NCBI GenBank assembly: GCA_017410375.1
Contig: JAFQQW010000021.1
Coordinates: forward strand, 42,208-106,207
Direction of reading: 5' to 3'
DNA: 64,000 nt
Source: Clostridia bacterium
Lineage (GTDB): Bacteria > Bacillota > Clostridia > RGIG6154
A program made the position numbers and the translations under genes. The notes under the pieces are model-generated. The model had not been told where the DNA came from. It worked only from the letters and a program-made list of their open reading frames with translations, and did no database searches. This document shows positions 24,698-33,317 of the stretch, in pieces; position 1 is the first letter of the stretch; every line of letters starts with the position of its first letter.

Positions 24698-27600
24698 ATG
24701 ATGAAAAAAAGTGTAAGCTTATTTTTGTGCCTTGTCATGCTTTTAAGTGTAGCAGGCGTATCTGCTTTCGGGGCAAAAAGCAAGATAATCATCTACACCA
24801 CCGCAGATGATAATTATTTTGAAAAAGGGGAGTGGGTCACAACCGATAACCCTGATTTGCAGTCGATAGAGGGTGCGCCGTCCCGTTACCTTGCTGGCGA
24901 AGGCAATGCATACTGGGTACCGGAACTTCCGCATGGTAAGTATAAGGTTTCTGTTTACAGAACGGTGCATCCTGCATCCCAGGATAACCAGATTTACGAA
25001 ATTGTGCATCACAGCAAAACGGATTATGCTGTGGTAAGCTTTACGTCGGGCGAAAAAGGCTGGGTAGAGCTTGGTACCTATGATTTTTGGGGCGATGGTG
25101 ACGATTATATCAAGGTGACAAGACCTGCTAAATTAAATACCAGCAAGCCGCAGAGAATGCACGCGATTTCCTTTGAGCTTGTGGAAGAAATTAAAACACC
25201 GATTCCCGAGAATAAGCCGGCAGTTGCACCGGGTAAAAAGCCCGATGTTGCACTGATTGCAGGGGAGACCTCTGCAACAGAAAATGTTGAAGATACGAGA
25301 GTATCCAACGTAGTAAAACCGGTTAAAGCAGGAGATGTTATGCTCATTCCGGCGGGAGATCCTTTTTACTATGTAGCAAGTGGCACATGGGGAAAAACGA
25401 CTTCTGCAGAAGGTCATGATGGTGGCGAGAGTCATTTTACCTCTACAGCTAAAGGTAAATTTATGTATACACCTTTTATGCCTGCCGGCAAATATAAGGT
25501 GGAGTTGTTTATGCCGGTTCATGCAAACTCCCACAAAAATCAGACGGTTACCGTACAGCATGCCGATAAAACCGACACCTTTACTTTAGACTACACCAAG
25601 GGTAAATCCCATTGGGAAAATCTTGGTACATTAGAGTTTTACGGCAACGGTAATGATTTTATAAGTGCGGAACTGCCTTCTAAAAATGAGGGAATAGCAC
25701 TCCGTACCTCTGCGGTTCGGTTCACACTTGTAGAGCTTTCTTCCAAAGAACCGCCCAAAGGTAAGGTGGACCCTGCCAACCGCAATGCGGATATTGAAAT
25801 GGATATTCCTGCATATCCAATCGACTACAAGGGTATTTCTGTTATTATTGATAATATACTGCAGGTGTATGACCAGCCTGCAATTGTTGTGGATGACAGA
25901 ACGCTTGTGCCCTTGCGCGGAATTTTTGAAGCACTCGGCGCAAAGGTTTATTGGAACGGTGAAAATGAGTCTGTTACCGCAATCAAGGATGATATCAATA
26001 TATTCCTGCAAATCGGCAATAAAACCGCAACCAAAAACGGTGCTGAAATTGCACTCGATGTTCCGGCGCAGGTTGTAAATGACAGAACATTGGTACCCGT
26101 TCGCTTTGTATCCGAGGCGTTGGGGGCGAAAGTGGACTGGGACGATAAAAACCAGGCTGTTCTGATTCAGACGGGCGAAAAAGGACCGCAGAATCTCTTT
26201 ATTCCGTCCATTGCATTTCAGGATATGGGTACGTGGGAATGCAAATCGGATGACGGCGGTCTTATGGGTAACAACCTTTTCGGCAAGACCGATGAAACGG
26301 GCGAATACGAGCCTGCAAAGATTAAGGTTAATATAAAAGAAGAGGGCGATTATCAGATTTTTGTGCACGCCCGTGACTTTTCGTCAAATCAGCCGGGTGC
26401 CAGGTATTTTGACGTGGAGTTTAACGGCGTCAGAGTGCCCAAAACCTTTGGTCAGCATGGGTTAGACGGCTATTACTGGGAAAGAGTTGCGCCTGTTCAT
26501 TTAAAACAGGGTGTGCTGGAGATTGCTTTGCACGACACCTCTACCTTCTATGTAAGATGCGATGGTATCTTTATAACAAAGGATCTTACCATGAAAACCC
26601 CGCCAAATACAACTACGGCGATAAAAGAAGCGGCAACCATTGTGGGCGATAGCTATAACGCAGATGTTTTCTTCCCGCAATATGCAAAGGTTGCGGACAA
26701 ACAAGCTGTATCTACGGCATCCATTCAGAACGAAAATGTGAAAATTGATTTTTATACCGTTCCCACCGAAATGGGAAATGTGGTGCAGAAAAAAACAACA
26801 GTAAACGGCAAGGTTACAGCAGACAGAGACAATGCGTTCGGTGTGCTCTTAATGTATGCAAAAGACGGTGCGTTCAACGCAAGAAGCGGACAGTTCCCTG
26901 TATACAAGGCAACGTTCAGCCAGAGCGGAACCGAAACAACTGTAAGTACAAGTGACGTTTATAAGTTGGGCGAGCCTTCCTGGCTTATTCCGGATTCGGT
27001 GGAAATTCAAGACAACAGTACCGCCATTTTAACAGCAACGGGTAGCTATGCAGATGCAGTTTATAAAGTTGAACTTCTGCCCGGTAAATCAGATGCTAAA
27101 ATTACCCTTACATTAAAGCCAAAACGTGACGGCAAGTTCTCTGTAAACCTGATTTCAGGTAACGAAAGCAAGGAATTTACCTATGCATTCATGCCTTTCC
27201 GTTTTAACGGTGCAGTTCTTCCCGAAGAGCCGTATATGGTATCAGAACCCTATGCCACCGTCCCCATGGCTTTAAAAACCGTTTTAAATGATGCAGGAGA
27301 ACCCATAACAACCGGTGTTGCTCTTGGTACAGAAAACATTAAGCTTCGTTGGCCCAAAATGGAAAATGCAGATTTTGGCATGACCTTAAAAGGTCCTGAA
27401 GGCGGAGCACTTCCTTCTATTACCATTCCGGCTTTGTCGAGCGCTGATTCTATGATGAAAGCAGGCGATAGCTTTGATATTACCTATTACCTTGTGGAAT
27501 CTCCCGGGGAATGGTATCCGGTTTACGAGAGAATGGCGCTTGATGTATATCATGTAACGGATTACAGAAAGAACTACCAAGCTTCCCTTACCGATGCAAT

Positions 27601-29497
27601 TTTAAATACTACACGTTTAGCGGCTGACGATTACTCGGGTTGGGATGCAAATCAGAAAGGGTATTCCAATATCGAAGCGGAAAATTTGGTGACCCAGTCC
27701 AATCCTTTGGTGTTTATGTCCACCTATCTTTTGAGTGAAGATAAAGATTTCTTAGAAAGAAGAACCATTCCGTCTCTTGCGTTTCTGCTCACACGCCCCG
27801 GTTTCCATTATAATAACGGGGATATTGAGGGAACACCGACTTACGGTGGTGTAACACCCATTGGCGAGATTTGCAAAAACTACGGCAGCTCTGTTTACGG
27901 TGGAGCATATCGGATGACACAGGGATTAACACCGAGACTTAAGGAATACGGCATAGATAACGGACTTGTTAATTATGACAGCTACGGTTCTTCCCCTGAT
28001 TTCCAGCATTTGCTTGCACTTTATCAGTATACAGGCAACACCGAGTATCTGGAAAACGCAAAACGGGAAGCGGATGCCTTTATCAGAGAGCATATTGATG
28101 CACCGCGAACCACCTTCTTTAACGAACAGATGTTTATTGCCATTGATTTCTATCCGCAGTTTTTCGGATTGATTGATATGTACGAGGTGACAGGCGAACA
28201 AAAATATTTAGATGCGGCAGAGCGCGGGGCAAGACATCTTTTGCCCACAGTATGGATTTATCCTGCGGCGGATGAAAACGAAATGATAAATGTATCTGCA
28301 GATTATACTCGCGAACATCACTACGGCAAAGATATGCAGTTCTGGAAACTAAATGAAATGGACAGAGTTGGTTATCCTGACAAAATGGCAAACCTTACCG
28401 ATGAAACCGTTCCGTACTGGGCAGTGTCCAGAAACGGGTTATCCTTAGAACAAACCTTTACCTTTACCGATCATAACTCTGCATCGGGCAACATGATTAT
28501 GGCAAACTGGGCGCCCGACCTGATGCGTCTTGCGGAATACACAGGCAATCCGATTTATGAAACCTATGCAAGAAACGCCATTATCGGCAGACATGTAACC
28601 TATTCGGGCTACTACTACACCGACCATTTTGCTTATAACAGAAACGTGAACTATCCCTATGAAGGTCCGGATATCACAGGTCTTTACTGGCATCATATGC
28701 AGCCGTTCCTGGCAATGCTTCAGGATTTCCTGTTTACGCAGGCGTGGAACTGGTCTGATAAGCAAATCGATTTCCCGTCGGTCAGAAACTCAGGCTATGC
28801 GTACTTCAACAACCATATGTATGGCGGTGAAAGCGGAAAATTCTATGACGAAGACGGCATGTGGCTGTGGCTTAAGGACGGATTGCTTACCGTAGACAAC
28901 ATTCAGCTCGATTGGTTCGGTGCAAGAAAAGACGGCGTTGCGTTCTTTGCATTCATGAACGAGGATTCTGCACAGCAAAGTGCGACAGTAACTTTAGGCG
29001 ATAGCCTTTCAGGTTTTAACGGAGAAGCGGTTGTTTATGATGCAAAAGGGAATAAGACACCTGTTACCGTAACAGACGGTAAATTTACCATTACCGTTCC
29101 CGGCAAAACCATCGCTTCTGTTAAAATTGTGTGCGAAAACGTAAAAGCACCCGAATATGCGACGGTAAACGTGGTTGAAGCGGCAGAAGGCAATCAGAAA
29201 GCACTTGCCAAAGAAGGGGAGACCGATACGGGCTTTGTTCTGCAGATGTCGGGCGAAGAATATTTTGCGCATGTATATATTACAGAGCGTTTAGGTCAGG
29301 CTGAGAAAATGACACTCAACTACAAGATTGGCGATGGCGAGTGGCAAAAGGCAGATGACACATATGCGCCTTTTGAATTTATAATTCGTGTGGACGATAC
29401 CACGGCAGAATTCACTTATTATGTGGAAAAGGTTGTAAACGGAAAGACCATTAAGTCTTCCGAAAAGACATTAAAAGCACTTGGTCAGAACGATTGA
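24698..29497 (+). CDS. Large secreted multimodular protein with copper amine oxidase N-terminal-like domain; putative polysaccharide-active
   Basis: A 1599-residue exported protein. Signal peptide about 1-25. Two tandem related beta-rich modules (about 30-165 and 213-348) share HGKYKVSVYRTVH / AGKYKVELFMPVH and the WVELGTYDFWGDGDD / WENLGTLEFYGNGND pattern. Residues about 377-490 form a copper amine oxidase N-terminal-like domain with two VDDRTLVPLR / VNDRTLVPVR repeats. A CBM-like module follows (about 500-630). Residues about 960-1420 look like an alpha/alpha-barrel with many Trp and Tyr, followed by two small beta domains. No catalytic family could be named with confidence. It lies 20 bases after the heparinase-type gene and ends at a 20-base-pair terminator. 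Confidence 0.75.
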   Translation: MMKKSVSLFLCLVMLLSVAGVSAFGAKSKIIIYTTADDNYFEKGEWVTTDNPDLQSIEGAPSRYLAGEGNAYWVPELPHGKYKVSVYRTVHPASQDNQIYEIVHHSKTDYAVVSFTSGEKGWVELGTYDFWGDGDDYIKVTRPAKLNTSKPQRMHAISFELVEEIKTPIPENKPAVAPGKKPDVALIAGETSATENVEDTRVSNVVKPVKAGDVMLIPAGDPFYYVASGTWGKTTSAEGHDGGESHFTSTAKGKFMYTPFMPAGKYKVELFMPVHANSHKNQTVTVQHADKTDTFTLDYTKGKSHWENLGTLEFYGNGNDFISAELPSKNEGIALRTSAVRFTLVELSSKEPPKGKVDPANRNADIEMDIPAYPIDYKGISVIIDNILQVYDQPAIVVDDRTLVPLRGIFEALGAKVYWNGENESVTAIKDDINIFLQIGNKTATKNGAEIALDVPAQVVNDRTLVPVRFVSEALGAKVDWDDKNQAVLIQTGEKGPQNLFIPSIAFQDMGTWECKSDDGGLMGNNLFGKTDETGEYEPAKIKVNIKEEGDYQIFVHARDFSSNQPGARYFDVEFNGVRVPKTFGQHGLDGYYWERVAPVHLKQGVLEIALHDTSTFYVRCDGIFITKDLTMKTPPNTTTAIKEAATIVGDSYNADVFFPQYAKVADKQAVSTASIQNENVKIDFYTVPTEMGNVVQKKTTVNGKVTADRDNAFGVLLMYAKDGAFNARSGQFPVYKATFSQSGTETTVSTSDVYKLGEPSWLIPDSVEIQDNSTAILTATGSYADAVYKVELLPGKSDAKITLTLKPKRDGKFSVNLISGNESKEFTYAFMPFRFNGAVLPEEPYMVSEPYATVPMALKTVLNDAGEPITTGVALGTENIKLRWPKMENADFGMTLKGPEGGALPSITIPALSSADSMMKAGDSFDITYYLVESPGEWYPVYERMALDVYHVTDYRKNYQASLTDAILNTTRLAADDYSGWDANQKGYSNIEAENLVTQSNPLVFMSTYLLSEDKDFLERRTIPSLAFLLTRPGFHYNNGDIEGTPTYGGVTPIGEICKNYGSSVYGGAYRMTQGLTPRLKEYGIDNGLVNYDSYGSSPDFQHLLALYQYTGNTEYLENAKREADAFIREHIDAPRTTFFNEQMFIAIDFYPQFFGLIDMYEVTGEQKYLDAAERGARHLLPTVWIYPAADENEMINVSADYTREHHYGKDMQFWKLNEMDRVGYPDKMANLTDETVPYWAVSRNGLSLEQTFTFTDHNSASGNMIMANWAPDLMRLAEYTGNPIYETYARNAIIGRHVTYSGYYYTDHFAYNRNVNYPYEGPDITGLYWHHMQPFLAMLQDFLFTQAWNWSDKQIDFPSVRNSGYAYFNNHMYGGESGKFYDEDGMWLWLKDGLLTVDNIQLDWFGARKDGVAFFAFMNEDSAQQSATVTLGDSLSGFNGEAVVYDAKGNKTPVTVTDGKFTITVPGKTIASVKIVCENVKAPEYATVNVVEAAEGNQKALAKEGETDTGFVLQMSGEEYFAHVYITERLGQAEKMTLNYKIGDGEWQKADDTYAPFEFIIRVDDTTAEFTYYVEKVVNGKTIKSSEKTLKALGQND

Positions 29498-29541
29498 CAA
29501 TAAAAAAGACAGCTGATGCAAATCAGCTGTCTTTTTTATTG
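29498..29541. terminator. Perfect bidirectional terminator
   Basis: A 20-base-pair hairpin (arms 29498-29517 and 29522-29541, loop GCAA) with A-tract and T-tract, separating the secreted-protein gene from the convergent oxidoreductase gene. Confidence 0.93.
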
Positions 29542-29554
29542 TTTAAAACGTGTT

Positions 29555-30574
29555 TTAAATTTCTTTTCCGCAGGCTTTCAGCAAAATTTCATGGAGCTTT
29601 ATTTCATAATCGTAATCCCAATCATTTTTTATTTCTCTGATAACCATTTTATAAAAGCCTCTCATCATGTTTTCGTAGCGGTCAAAGGGCGGTGTGCTCT
29701 GCTTCTTGCCGACAATGCCCCAACCGTGGCTTAATGCTTCTTCTCGAGTCACTTCGCGATAGTCGGTTTGGATATTTCCGCCTGCATAATATTCAATGGG
29801 GTTGATTTCAACTGTCTTTTTGCTTCCGCAAACCACCAATTGTCTGCGCATAAATCCGCCCGGCTCTGCGGCACAGGTTTTGGCAAAGGAGACGCCGTTT
29901 TTATATTTAAATACCGCCATGCCGTAATCCTCTGCGGTGGTGTTTTCAATGCCCGTAGCACACGAAAGGGGAATGATTTCCTCCGGCTCGCCCTGAATGG
30001 CAAAAATAAGGTCAATTAAATGACAGCCCAAGAAATACAGCATGCCACCTGGAAATTGCTTGAGCCATTCTCTCTTTGCGTCCTTGTGCATACAGTCCAT
30101 GTGCGCTTCAACCGCGTAGATTTCGCCAAACTCTCCGGCTTTAATTTCCTGCATAACTTTTTGCACAATGGGATTGTAGCGGTACATATAACCCATATTG
30201 AACACCAGATTTTTTGCCCGCGCGGTGTTTACCATGTCGCAAAATTCCTTGTGGTCTATGCCGCCCGGCTTATCTAAATACACATGAACACCTTTATCAA
30301 TAAACTGCTTTGCGTATTTGGTGGAGTGAAGCTCGTCCGATTCAATGGCAACCGCATCAAGCTCCATGTCAAGCAATTCTTCTACAGTGCAAACCGCGAT
30401 GTCTTTGTAGGCAGGCGCGGAAAGCCCTTGTGGGTTTTCGGTGTTAAAAACATTGCTGTCCGGTGCCGCGACGCCCACAAATTCAAAAATGTCTGCAAGC
30501 TTTTTCAAGGTTTGTGCGCAGGCTATGGCATGGTCGTGTTTGATTCCAATCTGCGCTATTTTAATTTTTTTCAT
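29555..30574 (-). CDS. Gfo/Idh/MocA family NAD(P)-dependent oxidoreductase
   Basis: A 339-residue protein with an N-terminal Rossmann fold (MKKIKIAQIGIKHDHAIACA; the usual GxGxxG is altered to GIKHDH) and the EKP-type motif as LDKPGG, followed by the Gfo/Idh C-terminal domain. Such enzymes oxidise or epimerise sugars and inositols. I chose the ATG at 30574, which has GGAGTGC in front of it. A longer frame starts inside the upstream gene without a ribosome binding site. It overlaps the dehydrogenase gene by 14 bases, so both act together. Confidence 0.85.
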   Translation of the reverse strand: MKKIKIAQIGIKHDHAIACAQTLKKLADIFEFVGVAAPDSNVFNTENPQGLSAPAYKDIAVCTVEELLDMELDAVAIESDELHSTKYAKQFIDKGVHVYLDKPGGIDHKEFCDMVNTARAKNLVFNMGYMYRYNPIVQKVMQEIKAGEFGEIYAVEAHMDCMHKDAKREWLKQFPGGMLYFLGCHLIDLIFAIQGEPEEIIPLSCATGIENTTAEDYGMAVFKYKNGVSFAKTCAAEPGGFMRRQLVVCGSKKTVEINPIEYYAGGNIQTDYREVTREEALSHGWGIVGKKQSTPPFDRYENMMRGFYKMVIREIKNDWDYDYEIKLHEILLKACGKEI

Positions 30575-31586
30575 GATAAGCACTCCAATCAAATAATACC
30601 CCGATGGGGAAGTTTTTGTCGTTTGCAAGACGGGTAAATACGTCAAAGCAGTCTTTAGGAGAAACAATTTCGTTAATCATATTCTTAAGCGAGATTCTTC
30701 CGAATTTCTGAAGCTTGAAAATGGAATCAAAATCATCTGCGTAGGTGAACACGTCGCCGTTGGATTCAAAATTTGGTCTTGCGAGAGTGTGTGCACCAAC
30801 CAATGTGATGCCGGGTGCATGCACCTTTCTGTAGTAGTCCACTGAAAAATCCGAGTCACGGGTACAGCCGAGAAGCGCAACTCTTCCGAATTTTTTCATG
30901 CAGTCTAATGCCTGATTTAACCCTTCGCCTCTGCCGGTTACCTCTACGCACATGTTTGCACCGCCGTTTGTTAAAGATTTTACCTGCTCTGCAAAATCCG
31001 CATCAAAGGGATTTAAAGCGTAATCTGCACCGTTTTTTAAGGCGAATTGTCTTCTTTCTTCTACGGGGTCTGCCGCAATAATCGGAACAAGACCCGAAGT
31101 TTTTGCAAGCATGACCGCGTATTGTCCTAAAATACCAAGTCCCATAACCAGAACACTTTCTCCGAATTTCGGATGCATTTTCCGAAGTGCTGCTGAAGAA
31201 AAGGTAGAAATAAACACAGGTGTAGCTTCTTTTAAACCAACACCGTCGGGGATAGGTATGAGGTGGTCTTCTTGGATAAGCTGATAGGATTTATGACATC
31301 CCCATATTGTGGCAACCCGGTCGCCAACGGAAAATTTTGTGACCTGATCACCAACAGCAACCACCACACCCGAGCCACTGTAGCCGCAGGCTCTCGGGAA
31401 TTTCACCGAGGGGCTTGCAAAGGTGTTTACACTCGGGTCACCAATTAAATTTGCCTTTTCTGTTCCTGCACTGATTGCGGTGTATGCGGTCTGAATCAGT
31501 ACCTCCGTGCCTTTAGGCGCGTCCATCACAACGTCTAAAAGCTCTGCCGTGTACGGTTTTGTAAAAATAATTTGTTTTGCATTCAT
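30561..31586 (-). CDS. Zinc-type alcohol (sugar or polyol) dehydrogenase, MDR superfamily
   Basis: A 341-residue medium-chain dehydrogenase. SAGTEKANLIGDPS and GYSGSGVVVAVGDQVTKFSVGDRVA form the GroES-like part, and VLVMGLGILGQYAVMLAK is the NAD-binding motif. The canonical catalytic Cys at the start is replaced by Ser/Ala (AISAGTEK), as in the bacteriochlorophyllide-dehydrogenase-like subgroup, so zinc binding is uncertain. The start at 31586 follows AAGGAGTG. It is divergent from an AraC regulator, with overlapping promoters, and is cotranscribed with the Gfo/Idh gene. Confidence 0.82.
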   Translation of the reverse strand: MNAKQIIFTKPYTAELLDVVMDAPKGTEVLIQTAYTAISAGTEKANLIGDPSVNTFASPSVKFPRACGYSGSGVVVAVGDQVTKFSVGDRVATIWGCHKSYQLIQEDHLIPIPDGVGLKEATPVFISTFSSAALRKMHPKFGESVLVMGLGILGQYAVMLAKTSGLVPIIAADPVEERRQFALKNGADYALNPFDADFAEQVKSLTNGGANMCVEVTGRGEGLNQALDCMKKFGRVALLGCTRDSDFSVDYYRKVHAPGITLVGAHTLARPNFESNGDVFTYADDFDSIFKLQKFGRISLKNMINEIVSPKDCFDVFTRLANDKNFPIGVLFDWSAYHEKN

Positions 31587-31605
31587 AGTATCACTCCTTA
31601 AGAAT

Positions 31606-31634
31606 ATAATACTACATTGACTTAAGGAATTCAA
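31606..31634 (-). promoter_or_regulatory. Promoter of the dehydrogenase-oxidoreductase operon
   Basis: Minus strand: TTGAAT (31634-31629), 17 bases, TATTAT (31611-31606). It overlaps the AraC promoter on the other strand. Confidence 0.65.
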
Positions 31635-31645
31635 TATGATATAAT
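31617..31645 (+). promoter_or_regulatory. Promoter of the AraC-type regulator gene
   Basis: TTGACT (31617-31622), 17 bases, TATAAT (31640-31645). An inverted repeat TCCTTAAG (31595-31602) / CTTAAGGA (31621-31628) spans both promoters and is a candidate operator. Confidence 0.7.
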
Positions 31646-31685
31646 ACCGTAAAAAGATATTATTCTACTGATTTGGAGTGATTTT

Positions 31686-32420
31686 ATGCCGTATGTGGAT
31701 TATTTGGCGACCAACACGCTTTCCTTTCATTTAAAACACGGGTCTTCCAGTACATTGCATTTCGACAAACCTTGCCTTGGTTATATCTTAAAAGGGAAGT
31801 GCGAAATTCTGTATAAAGGCAAAACGTATTTTGCAGAAGCAGGGGATCTGATGTATATTGCTAAAGGGACCAACTACAGCTCCTTTTGGACAGGCGACCC
31901 TGAAATTGAATTTTACTCGGTGCCTTTTAAGTTTACAGACCCTTATGCGATGGACGCCTTTAAGTTTCAGTTGGTGAAAAATTATCCCAGAGACAAATTT
32001 GACCGTCTGTACGCAATCTCCGAAGAAGATACGTTTTTAAGGCTTGAAGCCTTTTACAGTCTGCTTTCCGAGTTGTATACAAAGCTCCAAAAGAATAAAA
32101 AGGGACGCGCGTATGACAGCATCCTTCCTGCAATTTCATACATTGAACAAAACTGTACCGAAAAACTGTATGTGGAGCACTTAGCATCCCTCTGCAATTT
32201 AAGTCCCTCGAGGTTTTTTGCGGTTTTTAAGGAAACGGTTGGAAACACACCTGTCGGCTACAAAAATGCCATTCGGATTCAAAAAGGGATGGAGCTTTTG
32301 TATGAAACAGACATGACGGTCGAACAGATTTCCGAGGTTTTAAATTTTTCATCGCCTGCCCATTTCAGAAAGCAGTTTTCAAAGCTTTTGGGCGTAACGC
32401 CTAAAGAGGTCCGAAAATAA
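31686..32420 (+). CDS. AraC family transcriptional regulator
   Basis: A 244-residue protein with a cupin-type ligand-binding half (LGYILKGKCEILYKGKTYFAEAGD) and a C-terminal double helix-turn-helix: LASLCNLSPSRFFAVFKETVGNTPV and MTVEQISEVLNFSSPAHFRKQFSKLLGVTP. The ATG follows TTGGAGTG. It probably controls the divergent dehydrogenase/Gfo-Idh operon in response to a sugar (inference from position). Confidence 0.9.
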   Translation: MPYVDYLATNTLSFHLKHGSSSTLHFDKPCLGYILKGKCEILYKGKTYFAEAGDLMYIAKGTNYSSFWTGDPEIEFYSVPFKFTDPYAMDAFKFQLVKNYPRDKFDRLYAISEEDTFLRLEAFYSLLSELYTKLQKNKKGRAYDSILPAISYIEQNCTEKLYVEHLASLCNLSPSRFFAVFKETVGNTPVGYKNAIRIQKGMELLYETDMTVEQISEVLNFSSPAHFRKQFSKLLGVTPKEVRK

Positions 32421-32541
32421 TGATTAAAACCAACACACTTTTTTAAAACGTATTGTTCTGGTTTGAAAAAATGCTTTGCCTACATTCTGAACAAACTATA
32501 TGGGGAAGTATATGATTGGAATGAATAGTTGCTTTAGTTAC

Positions 32542-32570
32542 TTGACAACCGTTTTTAAATCTGATATACT
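32542..32570 (+). promoter_or_regulatory. Promoter of the SGNH hydrolase gene
   Basis: TTGACA (32542-32547), 17 bases, TATACT (32565-32570). Confidence 0.75.
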
Positions 32571-32591
32571 TTAGTAAAGGAGATGGTGTAT

Positions 32592-33215
32592 ATGAAAAAA
32601 GTACTGTTGCTGGGTGATTCCATTCGTATTCGTTATCAGAATGCGGTAACCAGAAATTTAGAAGGTATTGCAAAGGTTTACAATCCCGGATACACTGCCG
32701 AGGATGAGGCTATGGAGAAATCGGTGGAAAATGTAAACTGCCGTGATACGAGTTTTACTTTGAACAATCTGACCTATCATTTGTGGGGAAAGAAAATACA
32801 GGGCATGGATTTGATTCATTATAACAATGGTATCTGGGACGCTGTAATCCGCCATGTGGAGGATGGTTCGTTTACTACCATCGAATGGTATGAAATTAAT
32901 GTGCGCCGTATTTTACGGGAATTGAAAAAAATTACGCCCAACATCATTATTGCGACTACCACACCGCCCAGAACGGACGAACGGAAAAATCCGCATACAG
33001 GCATTGTAACCCTTACGGTTGATACCGTGAAGCGCTATAACGAAGTTTTATGGCGTATCGCCGATGAAATGCGTTTGCCCGTAAACGATTTGTTTACCCT
33101 TACCATGTCTGACAGAGAAAAGTACATTCTTGAATCGGATGAAATTCATCTGACAGAAGCCGGGGAAGAAGCACTTGGCAAACAGACGGCGGATATAATT
33201 AAAAAATATCTTTAA
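32592..33215 (+). CDS. SGNH/GDSL-type hydrolase
   Basis: A 207-residue cytoplasmic hydrolase. Block I is LLLGDSIRIRY near the N-terminus, NNGIWD supplies the block II/III Asn, and the C-terminal DEIHLTEAGEEALGKQ carries the catalytic Asp-X-X-His in the form typical of carbohydrate or acyl esterases. I chose ATG 32592 because GGAG at 32579-32582 is correctly spaced; ATG 32583 is too close. It is a single-gene transcript with its own promoter and terminator. A role as a carbohydrate acetylesterase is possible given the neighbourhood. Confidence 0.82.
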   Translation: MKKVLLLGDSIRIRYQNAVTRNLEGIAKVYNPGYTAEDEAMEKSVENVNCRDTSFTLNNLTYHLWGKKIQGMDLIHYNNGIWDAVIRHVEDGSFTTIEWYEINVRRILRELKKITPNIIIATTTPPRTDERKNPHTGIVTLTVDTVKRYNEVLWRIADEMRLPVNDLFTLTMSDREKYILESDEIHLTEAGEEALGKQTADIIKKYL

Positions 33216-33221
33216 TTTGAC

Positions 33222-33250
33222 AAAAACGAGCCCTTTTTCGGCTCGTTTTT
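33222..33250 (+). terminator. Rho-independent terminator after the SGNH hydrolase gene
   Basis: AAAAACGAGCC pairs with GGCTCGTTTTT across CTTTTTC. Confidence 0.9.
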
Positions 33251-33253
33251 CTA

Positions 33254-33282
33254 TTGACTTTAAAATATGTGTTTGATATAAT
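33254..33282 (+). promoter_or_regulatory. Promoter of trkA-trkH
   Basis: TTGACT (33254-33259), 17 bases, TATAAT (33277-33282), directly after the preceding terminator. Confidence 0.8.
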
Positions 33283-33317
33283 ATAGGCAGATTAAATTTA
33301 TGACAGGAGCATGGTAT

